IMG/VR virus record: IMGVR_UViG_3300030090_001373 | Location: 1,157 to 43,982 of that record | Length of the DNA stretch: 42,826 nucleotides | Origin: a virus | Reading direction: 5' to 3' (one strand) | In this document: positions 36,558-42,826 of the stretch, one piece after another | Layout: each line of letters begins with the position of its first letter | How positions within the stretch are numbered: the first letter of the stretch is position 1 | Position numbers and translations under genes: made by a program | The notes under the pieces: generated by a model | Told to the model about the DNA's origin: nothing | Seen by the model: the letters and a program-made list of their open reading frames with translations, nothing else | Database searches by the model: none

Positions 36558-38859
36558 GGTAAGATTTGTTACGTCCTTTAATGAGGATATGTTAAAGACT
36601 ACATCTTCACATTTTTTACAATCACTTAAAGATAATGTAGAACCAAGTGTTAAACTATCTGCATATCACCATGATTGTAAATTAGATGCGTATTCATTAG
36701 CTGAATCAAATGCTTTTACATTTAAAAATTTACATGATGTTAAAGACCATGAAGATTTTATAAAAAATAATCAAGAACATAATGGTACAGAAAATAATTC
36801 TATTCCATATAATATTAAGTTAGATGGTTTACGTTGGTCGCATAAAGTATTTGCATTAACAGAAGAAGCTTTTACATTAGCCAAACAAAATGTAGAAGCA
36901 GGTTGGTTAATATGGATTGATGCTGATACATATTTTAAAAAGAGATTAACAAAAGAAGATATATTATTTATGCTACCTGAAGGAGCTGACATGGTTTATA
37001 ATTCTGCAGATCCTTACTTTGTTGCCTTTAATTTAAATAAACAACCACCTTTAGATTTACTTGGAGATCTTCGAGAAGCGTATACTTCTGGTGAATACAT
37101 TCAATATAGAGAATGGCATGATAGTTTTATCATGGAAAGATTAATAAATATTTATTCTAAACATGGTATGAAAATACATCAAACAACTTTAATGAATAAT
37201 TATTTATATCATTTCCAAGGACTATATGATCCAACTAAGAATGCAGTAAGAGATAGTAAAGGCAATAGATTATTTCCATTATCTGATGATACAACACCTG
37301 ATATAAAACCAAATAGATATTCTCAGATTGTAGATTTAATTAGACATTACAAACCTAAATCAATTATTGAAACTGGTACATGGAATGGTGGTCGTGCTAT
37401 TGAAATGGCTTTAACAGTATTTGAATACTCTGATACAATAGATTATGTTGGTTATGATTTATTTGAAGATGCTACTGTTGAAACAGATCACGAAGAGTTT
37501 AATAGTAAAGCTCATAATAAAATGTCTGCTGTTCAAAAAAGGTTAGAAGAATTTGCTGAACATGTTAAAGAAAATAAAAATAAAACTTTTACATTTAAAT
37601 TAATTAAAGGTAATACAAGAGAAACTTTAACAGATCAAAAAAGTAAATTTGATATGGCATTAATAGGTGGTGGTAATAGTATAGCTACTGCTAAACATGA
37701 TTTTGATTGTGTTAAAAAATGTGATGTTGTTATAGGAGATCATTACTTTAGAGCTGATGATGATAACCTAATTCCTAATAATGCTTATCAAGGAGTTAAT
37801 GAAGTATTTGAAAGCATTGATAAAAAGAAATTTCGTAGACATGTATTACCATCAGGCGATAGAGTAAAAGGTGGTGGCTTCACACATTTGATTGTTGCCT
37901 TGATGAATAAAAAATTAGAAGGTATACCTGCAGAATTACAACGAGTTCCTATTGTTGTTAATCCTAGAGATTGTGTACCAAAAGATTATATTAGAGATAA
38001 TATAAAAAATAATATGAAACTAATAAAAGAAGATAGATGGATTGATAAATATAGTTTACATAGAGATACAGCTTTGATTGTATCAGGAGGTCCTAATGTA
38101 GATTATGATGAAATAAAAAAAGTTATTAAAGATAATCCTGATTCTATTGTGCTCTGTGTTAAACATAGTTATCCTGCTTTACTTGAGAATGGTATTAAAC
38201 CCTGGGGATGTGTTGTATTAGATCCTCGTTCTATTGATGGTATAAGTACACATGGTATTAAAAGAAAAGATTTATTTAAAACAATAGATCCTTCAACAAA
38301 ATTTTTAGTTGCATCTATGACTGATCCATCTGTAACAAAATATTTACATGAACATACAGATAACATCTGGGGTTGGCACGCATTTACAGAATCACTAAGA
38401 GATGATGAAGATAGAAAAACTCCAACTCAACATAATCAAGTTAAGATTAGAGAAGATTTAGGTATGACACAAGGAACTACTTTAATTACAGGTGGAACAT
38501 GTGCTGCCATGAGAAGTATTGGTATTTTACATACACTTGGATTCAGACATATACATCTCTTTGGGTTTGATTGTTCTTTGAAAGATGAACCAACAGAAGA
38601 TATGAAAAAAGAAACTACTGGTGCTGAAGATGAAGAAGCAAGACCAAAGTATTTTCAAGTATCAGTAAGTAAAGAGAAACCTTTCTGGACAACAGGTGAA
38701 CTTCTAGCTATGGCACAAGATTGTGAAAGAACTTTTGCTGATACTTCTATGGGTATTAATTTTGTTTTTCATGGTGAAGATACATTAGTTTCTGAATTGT
38801 GGAAGCTTTCACAGGCTAAAGAAAACTTACGTAATTATAAGGATGTACTAAATGTATAA
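36550..38859 (+). CDS. Three-domain glycan-modification fusion (769 aa)
   Basis: Three modules are visible. Residues 1-240: a GT-A-like domain with AGWLIWIDADTYF (D-A-D at 124-126) and NSADPYFVAFN. Residues 255-470: a class I SAM methyltransferase-like domain (KPKSIIETGTWNGGRAIEMAL, TIDYVGYDLFE, FDMALIGGGNS). Residues 505-760: a segment resembling DUF115/MAF proteins (TALIVSGGPNVDYDEIKK, GIKPWGCVVLDPRS, TTLITGGTCAAMRSIGILHTLGFRHIHLFGFDC). DUF115 proteins act in flagellin glycosylation or pterin metabolism. The order suggests one polypeptide linking sugar transfer and methylation. Substrate unknown. Confidence 0.65.
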   Translation: MSEVRFVTSFNEDMLKTTSSHFLQSLKDNVEPSVKLSAYHHDCKLDAYSLAESNAFTFKNLHDVKDHEDFIKNNQEHNGTENNSIPYNIKLDGLRWSHKVFALTEEAFTLAKQNVEAGWLIWIDADTYFKKRLTKEDILFMLPEGADMVYNSADPYFVAFNLNKQPPLDLLGDLREAYTSGEYIQYREWHDSFIMERLINIYSKHGMKIHQTTLMNNYLYHFQGLYDPTKNAVRDSKGNRLFPLSDDTTPDIKPNRYSQIVDLIRHYKPKSIIETGTWNGGRAIEMALTVFEYSDTIDYVGYDLFEDATVETDHEEFNSKAHNKMSAVQKRLEEFAEHVKENKNKTFTFKLIKGNTRETLTDQKSKFDMALIGGGNSIATAKHDFDCVKKCDVVIGDHYFRADDDNLIPNNAYQGVNEVFESIDKKKFRRHVLPSGDRVKGGGFTHLIVALMNKKLEGIPAELQRVPIVVNPRDCVPKDYIRDNIKNNMKLIKEDRWIDKYSLHRDTALIVSGGPNVDYDEIKKVIKDNPDSIVLCVKHSYPALLENGIKPWGCVVLDPRSIDGISTHGIKRKDLFKTIDPSTKFLVASMTDPSVTKYLHEHTDNIWGWHAFTESLRDDEDRKTPTQHNQVKIREDLGMTQGTTLITGGTCAAMRSIGILHTLGFRHIHLFGFDCSLKDEPTEDMKKETTGAEDEEARPKYFQVSVSKEKPFWTTGELLAMAQDCERTFADTSMGINFVFHGEDTLVSELWKLSQAKENLRNYKDVLNV

Positions 38860-39535
38860 CAGAGAAAATCCTTCTGAAGAATATAAAGAGTTAGTTGGTG
38901 AGTACATTAATTTACATGAGAATGGTAATGAAACAATACCTGCTGATAAAATGTTTAATGGAATTAGTTTAATATATTATATACCACAGCTAATGGAAAT
39001 AATTTTAAATAAAGAGAAAGCAAAAAGTATATTAGATTATGGTTGTGGTAAAGGTAAACTTTATTCATCAACTGAATATAATACACTTAACTTAGATAAG
39101 AAAGGCAGACGATTAAATGATTCTCTTCCGAACCTTTGGCAATTAGATTACTATGCTTTGTATGATCCAGGATATAAAGAACATAACAAATTGCCTAAAG
39201 GAAAGTATGATGGAGTTATATGTACAGATGTTATTGAACATATAGATGAGAATGATTGTGATTGGATATTAGATGAAATTTTTTCTTATGGTAGAAAGTT
39301 TGTCTACGTAACTATAGCTTGTTACAAAGCTTTAAAAACATTTGATAATGGAAAAAATGTACATGTTAATGTTCAAACACCTGAGTACTGGAAAGAAAAA
39401 CTAAATAAACTACATAAAAAATATCCTTATTTAAATGTTTATGCAAATATGGATGTTATGATTGAGGATAAAGAAGATAAAAATTATGGGAAGTGGCTTT
39501 CACAACCTTATAATATTAAACGAGAGGACAAGTAA
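38852..39535 (+). CDS. SAM-dependent methyltransferase (227 aa)
   Basis: AKSILDYGCGKGKLYSS is the SAM-binding motif I, NTLNLDKKG is a possible motif II, and YDGVICTDVIEHI is the motif IV region typical of class I methyltransferases. No motif fixes the substrate. It overlaps the three-domain fusion by 8 bases. A second methyltransferase in a sugar cluster suggests O- or N-methylation of a sugar, but that is inference from context. Confidence 0.75.
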   Translation: MYNRENPSEEYKELVGEYINLHENGNETIPADKMFNGISLIYYIPQLMEIILNKEKAKSILDYGCGKGKLYSSTEYNTLNLDKKGRRLNDSLPNLWQLDYYALYDPGYKEHNKLPKGKYDGVICTDVIEHIDENDCDWILDEIFSYGRKFVYVTIACYKALKTFDNGKNVHVNVQTPEYWKEKLNKLHKKYPYLNVYANMDVMIEDKEDKNYGKWLSQPYNIKREDK

Positions 39536-39536
39536 T

Positions 39537-39899
39537 ATGGCTAAAAAAATTAAGACGAGTGATACCACAAAAAAAACTCAAAAGATTGCGTACATTATTG
39601 CAGCAATTTTAGTAGGTATTATTTTAATTGGATCTATATTTGGACCTGGAACTAAAGAAGCCGAAGCTAACGAAGAAGTAAGAAGTACACTTCCTGGTTG
39701 GTCTATAGGTTATAGGTACTACTATGATATGGATGAAGATGAGAAAAGTAAACTAAGATTATTTAGTAAATATAAACAAAGAAGTGGTAACACATTTAAA
39801 ATAGGTTGGGATAGACAGACTGGTAAAGATATGAATCAGTTTGAAACTAACATAGATGATGATGGAGTTATCTTCTTTGAACAGGAGTTTAAATTCTAA
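39537..39899 (+). CDS. Single-TM anchored periplasmic protein (120 aa)
   Basis: A basic start (MAKKIKTSDTTKKTQK) is followed by a TM helix (IAYIIAAILVGIILIGSIFG, about 17-36) and a polar C-terminal domain (RSTLPGWSIGYRYYYDMDEDEKSKLRLFSKYKQRSGNTFKIGWDRQTGKD) likely in the periplasm. I chose 39537 because GAGAGGA lies upstream. A role in membrane or lysis is possible, as is host-surface modification. Not recognised. Confidence 0.55.
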   Translation: MAKKIKTSDTTKKTQKIAYIIAAILVGIILIGSIFGPGTKEAEANEEVRSTLPGWSIGYRYYYDMDEDEKSKLRLFSKYKQRSGNTFKIGWDRQTGKDMNQFETNIDDDGVIFFEQEFKF

Positions 39900-40021
39900 T
39901 GAAAAAATATTTAATTGCAGGAGTAGTTATAGGAATAGTTGCCTTCGCTGGTTGGTATTATTCTCAAGAAGATACACCTAACTTACCTATGCCTACACCA
40001 CCAACATCACAGGCAGAATAA
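39899..40021 (+). CDS. Small secreted or anchored Pro-rich peptide (40 aa)
   Basis: MKKYLIAGVVIGIVAFAGWY, a signal-like or anchor helix, then a Pro-rich end (YSQEDTPNLPMPTPPTSQAE). Starts at TAATG with an SD AGGAG further upstream, ends TAATG. The architecture resembles a tiny inner-membrane or lipid-side spanin component, but no Cys is present, so it is not a lipoprotein. Confidence 0.55.
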   Translation: MKKYLIAGVVIGIVAFAGWYYSQEDTPNLPMPTPPTSQAE

Positions 40022-40362
40022 TGCCTGAGATATTTCAAGTCGCTATGCTTGTTGTTTGCTTGCATGGCGACTGCACTAAATTTGAAAGTGCACCCTACCA
40101 AAAAAATATAAGTGCAGGTTTTTGTCAACAGATGTTGGTACATACTTTTCAAACTCAGGTAGGTCCTTACTATGATAAGATACTTGACTTTGAAAAAGAT
40201 AGTCCTGAAGATATAGAAATTACTTATGCTGGGTGTGATACTACACAACGTAGACCAGATACAGATAATGATTGGAGAATACAACCAAATGTCAATCCAG
40301 AACTTTTTGCACCAGATCAAAACGATCTTCAATGGCAACAACAAAAAGGACAAGAGCTCTAG
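40021..40362 (+). CDS. Probable exported Cys-rich protein (113 aa)
   Basis: A hydrophobic N-terminus (MPEIFQVAMLVVCLHGDCTKFES) then a soluble domain (CQQMLVHTFQTQVGPYYDKILDFEKDSPEDIEITYAGCDTTQRRPDTDNDWRI). Several Cys residues (near 13, 18, 35, 74) suit disulfides outside the cytoplasm. It follows two other membrane-linked genes and may act with them. Not a recognised family. Confidence 0.55.
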   Translation: MPEIFQVAMLVVCLHGDCTKFESAPYQKNISAGFCQQMLVHTFQTQVGPYYDKILDFEKDSPEDIEITYAGCDTTQRRPDTDNDWRIQPNVNPELFAPDQNDLQWQQQKGQEL

Positions 40363-40431
40363 TGTTATTGCTTATATTATATATTATTCTTTTATAATAG
40401 CTATTATGGTTTTACTATTGAGTACATCATC

Positions 40432-40839
40432 ATGGCTCTAAACGATAAGCAAGAGAAGTTTGCACAGTCCTATATTCTACACAGAAATGCATCTGAAGCT
40501 GCACGTGCTGCAGGTTATGCAAAAAATTCTGCTACTCATCAAGGGTACAGACTTTTACAGATGCCAGAGATAGTAGAACGTATTGAAAATCTTGAACAAG
40601 AACTAACAACAGATGTTGATGTAGTTACTGAGATAGAAACTCAGTATTCATATGCAAAAACAAATGGACATACTAACTCTGCAATAAAAGCATTAGAACT
40701 TTTATCAAGAATACGAGGAGCAAAAAGTGAAAAAGAATTAACATTAACTCCTGAAAAATTAGAACAGGATCTAATTAATTCTTTTAAAGTACTTGGTAAA
40801 AAAAAGATGCAAGAGCTTATGAAAAAGTGTGGATTCTAA
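40432..40839 (+). CDS. terS: Terminase small subunit (135 aa)
   Basis: LNDKQEKFAQSYILHRNASEAARAAGYAKNSATHQGYRLLQMPEIVERIENLEQELT is the DNA-binding helix-turn-helix and pairing region of Terminase_2-type small subunits ('K.Q.F...Y....NA..AA..AGY...SA...G..LL..P.I...I'). The rest is helical (SAIKALELLSRIRGAKSEKELTLTPEKLEQDLINSF). It recognises the packaging site and feeds DNA to TerL. It lies at the end of the plus-strand module, far from TerL (15357-16895) on this linear map. Confidence 0.8.
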   Translation: MALNDKQEKFAQSYILHRNASEAARAAGYAKNSATHQGYRLLQMPEIVERIENLEQELTTDVDVVTEIETQYSYAKTNGHTNSAIKALELLSRIRGAKSEKELTLTPEKLEQDLINSFKVLGKKKMQELMKKCGF

Positions 40840-40855
40840 GAAATTTTCCTACAGC

Positions 40856-40932
40856 AAAGCCCATACAATGCGTTTGTAGATACTTCGAAGGGGATGATAC
40901 CTCAAAGGTACTACATGCTCTGTATGGGCTTT
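40856..40932. terminator. Large structured element between converging modules
   Basis: AAAGCCCATACA (40856-40867) pairs perfectly with TGTATGGGCTTT (40921-40932), a 12-bp stem. Inside, TGTAG (40874-40878) pairs with CTACA (40911-40915), and the apex holds CTTCGAAG and TACC-TCAAA-GGTA. It lies between terS (ends 40839) and the minus-strand gene ending at 40959, so it can act on both transcripts. Short T-runs flank it, so termination is likely but RNA processing is possible. It does not fold as a tRNA. Confidence 0.6.
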
Positions 40933-40958
40933 AAAACTCTATAGAAAGGATTTGATGT

Positions 40959-41537
40959 TTATTGACCAGCTAAAGGGTTATCTAAAGCTCGTTGTAGCAT
41001 CCCCCTTAACTTTGTTTCTAATTCTGATAGTTTATTATCTATTAGTTCTATTCTTCGTTGTGCATCAGACTCGATTGCAGTTCTTTTAGAATCAAATCTA
41101 TCGCTTGCATGGTCAATCATAGTTCTTAAATCTGTTTCAGTTTGTCGAAGAGACGTTCTTACTTCTTGATCCATATTACGAGAACGTCTATCAACTGCTG
41201 CTACTTGATCTTGTACTTCATTAATATCTTTTCTTAAATCTATTCTTATAGTTCGTGCATCATCTTGTGCTGCACCTACCAGTTCTTTTACAGTACGTAA
41301 TTCTGTACCCATATTATCTTCTAAAGAAATAATTCTTTCTTCTAATACATCTAGTTTTAAAGTAAAACCAGAAAGATCAGGAGCCACATACTCATTTATC
41401 TTTTTCTCCATTGATACCCACCTAGCATAACCTTCAAATCCTGCCCAAATAGCACCACCTAAAGTTCCTAGTAATGGGAAAATTAAAAATAATCTACCAC
41501 CTTTTACTTTAATACCTTGATATTCTACTTCACTCAT
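40959..41537 (-). CDS. Membrane-anchored coiled-coil protein (192 aa)
   Basis: After a short polar start, a TM helix (GRLFLIFPLLGTLGGAIWAGF, about 14-34) precedes a long coiled coil (residues about 60-185: LDVLEERIISLEDNMGTELRTVKELVGAAQDD, RRSRNMDQEVRTSLRQTETDLRTMIDHASDRFDS, RIELIDNKLSELETKLRGML). Overlaps the upstream gene by 8 bases. A phage tail or baseplate-associated spacer, or a membrane-linked lysis accessory, would fit; no specific family recognised. Confidence 0.6.
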   Translation of the reverse strand: MSEVEYQGIKVKGGRLFLIFPLLGTLGGAIWAGFEGYARWVSMEKKINEYVAPDLSGFTLKLDVLEERIISLEDNMGTELRTVKELVGAAQDDARTIRIDLRKDINEVQDQVAAVDRRSRNMDQEVRTSLRQTETDLRTMIDHASDRFDSKRTAIESDAQRRIELIDNKLSELETKLRGMLQRALDNPLAGQ

Positions 41538-42826
41538 ATTGCTGTTGTATCATCCTTTCCATTTGTAAGTTAGATCTAACAGAGATATAATCTCCTAGAG
41601 GATCAGACATTATCACATCATTATATATTTCTTCTGCTTCATACCATTGCATCTGTTGCATTATATCTTGTTGCTGATACTGTTGTATATCAGGACCAAG
41701 AGCAGAAACTAATGCTATGGTTGTTAGCTGTGCTACAGGATCATACTGTGATTGTATTGTATCCAGTACTTGATTTGCTTTATCTTGTTTCTTTTGTTGT
41801 TGTTTAGTAACTTCTAATTTTTTAGACTTTCCATGAACCACCTCTTTCTCTTCCACCTCATTATTAGCAACTTCCTTCTCTTGTGGTTCAGTCTCTTCTT
41901 TAACTTCTTCTTTAATCTCTTCCATGTTATTGTCTTCAGAAACATTAGCAACCTCCTTTGTTGATTCTTCGTTAGTTTCTTCTACAATTTCAACAGGCTC
42001 TTCAGTAACTTCTTCTATAACTTCAACAGGTTCTATAGTAGGTTCAGCTTCTACTGTTTCTACTTCTACTGGTTCTTCTATTGGTTGTTCAATAGCAACC
42101 TCTTTAACTTCTTCTAATGTAGGCATAGATACTTCAACCTCCATACCTATATCTTGAATCTCTTGTACTATTTCCTGAACCTCTACTATAACTTCTTCAT
42201 ATGATATAGTACCTTCATTATAGTCTTCCATCATAGTACCAATAGTATCAACTTCTATGGGTATCTCTATAGCTATCTCTTCCATTGGATAGTCCATGAC
42301 AGGCATATCAAGAGTCATAACCATATCAAACTCTTCCATCATCTCATCCATTTGATATTGTTCTTCTGGTGTAGCAACCTCATATTGCTCTATTAATTCT
42401 ATTGTTACCTGATCTTCCATCAATCCAGGTTGAACAATCTCTATCCATGTTTCTACTGCTGTAGTTATATGATTGTAATTAACTGTATATTCTACATTAT
42501 CAAAGAAATAATTTTTAGCTCCACCTACTCTTATAAATACTTTATCTAAATCTCCTGCAAAATCATACGTTCCTGTGTATGTTGTAGGTGTTTGATTATT
42601 CTCTAATGTAATTTGTCCTGTGTCCCATTGCAGAACATTATTATTATATCCTTTTGTTTGAAAATATCCTGTGGTGTTTGCTTGTGAATGGTGCATTTGT
42701 AATTCCCAATCTAAAGCACCACCATCTGATATATGAAATTCACTTATGTCTACATACTGATCAAAGGTTGTATGTGAGTTAGACGTACCTTTACCACACC
42801 TTCCTGTACCAAAATATGCAGTACAA
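41530..42826 (-). CDS. Acidic Glu/Val-rich late protein, 5' end cut by window edge
   Basis: The frame is open from base 42825 down to a stop at 41530, with no clear start before 42696, so the N-terminus is outside the window. The visible N-terminal part (TAYFGTGRCGKG, FHISDGGALDWELQMHHSQ, YFQTKGYNNNVLQWDTGQ, VFIRVGGAKNYFFDNVEYTVNYN) is beta-rich, like a carbohydrate-binding or adhesin-like domain. Residues after about 130 are a low-complexity acidic region of Glu/Val/Ile/Pro blocks, followed by a short helical C-terminus (QYQQQDIMQQMQWYEAEEIYND). Late operon; likely a virion or tail protein. Confidence 0.6.
   Translation of the reverse strand, partial: CTAYFGTGRCGKGTSNSHTTFDQYVDISEFHISDGGALDWELQMHHSQANTTGYFQTKGYNNNVLQWDTGQITLENNQTPTTYTGTYDFAGDLDKVFIRVGGAKNYFFDNVEYTVNYNHITTAVETWIEIVQPGLMEDQVTIELIEQYEVATPEEQYQMDEMMEEFDMVMTLDMPVMDYPMEEIAIEIPIEVDTIGTMMEDYNEGTISYEEVIVEVQEIVQEIQDIGMEVEVSMPTLEEVKEVAIEQPIEEPVEVETVEAEPTIEPVEVIEEVTEEPVEIVEETNEESTKEVANVSEDNNMEEIKEEVKEETEPQEKEVANNEVEEKEVVHGKSKKLEVTKQQQKKQDKANQVLDTIQSQYDPVAQLTTIALVSALGPDIQQYQQQDIMQQMQWYEAEEIYNDVIMSDPLGDYISVRSNLQMERMIQQQYE

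Noticed and set aside
40332-40397. 21-codon hydrophobic frame after the 113-aa gene
   Set aside because: Starts inside the previous gene with no SD. A second hydrophobic frame in this gap has no start codon. AT-rich sequence readily gives such frames.
40856-40932. Possible tRNA gene, because of an acceptor-like stem (GCCCATA/TATGGGC) and TTCGA
   Set aside because: TTCGA lies in the middle rather than in a T-arm near the 3' end, no anticodon arm forms on either strand, and the stem is 12 bp rather than 7.

Overview
The window looks like most of the genome of a lytic, short-tailed, tailed-phage-type virus of an AT-rich, probably marine, proteobacterium. No integrase, lysogeny repressor, tRNA, rRNA or cellular housekeeping block is visible, and no phage RNA polymerase gene was recognised. 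Early and middle genes sit behind sigma70-like promoters (TTGACA or TTGCAT, 17-18 bp, TATAAT), so host RNA polymerase probably transcribes the whole genome. A class II (B12-dependent) ribonucleotide reductase, a gp2.5-like SSB, a T7-type primase-helicase, a family A polymerase and a P22 gp4-like connector resemble marine podovirus-like phages of pelagic bacteria. That taxonomic reading is inference.

Layout. (1) 16.9 kb down to 1, minus strand: the late module, in transcription order TerL, portal, small virion genes, a tiny PqqA-like peptide gene, a GroES-like co-chaperonin, scaffold, major capsid, a gp4-like connector, small basic proteins, a 3-TM holin candidate, a long beta-repeat fibre and a truncated LamG/SPRY protein. 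(2) 16.9-19.4 kb: an AT-rich control region with two families of inverted repeats on both sides of a small cassette (two short plus-strand genes and a converging GP88-like gene). (3) 19.4-26 kb, plus: about two dozen tiny, tightly overlapping early genes plus a C5-cytosine methyltransferase. (4) 26-35 kb, plus: replication and nucleotide metabolism (primase-helicase, DNA polymerase, SSB, PD-(D/E)XK exonuclease, GIY-YIG-like nuclease, DUF3310, NrdJ-type RNR), then an IbpA-like Hsp20. (5) 35.4-40.8 kb, plus: a sugar and methyl-transfer cluster including a three-domain 769-residue fusion, small membrane or exported proteins, and the small terminase subunit. (6) 40.9-42.8 kb, minus: two more late genes, the last truncated by the window edge. 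Plus and minus transcription converge on a structured element near 40.9 kb.

The points most worth attention are a 24-codon gene matching PqqA, the precursor peptide of the redox cofactor PQQ, inside the late operon; a ROSE-like RNA-thermometer hairpin over the ribosome binding site of the phage Hsp20 gene; an inverted-repeat family (TATAGGAAAAACCTATA) in the control region that recurs in the spacer of a late promoter; a Shine-Dalgarno separated from its start codon by a 13-bp hairpin; and two promoters placed so that the transcript would begin at the start codon. No endolysin was recognised and both ends cut genes, so part of the genome is probably outside the window.
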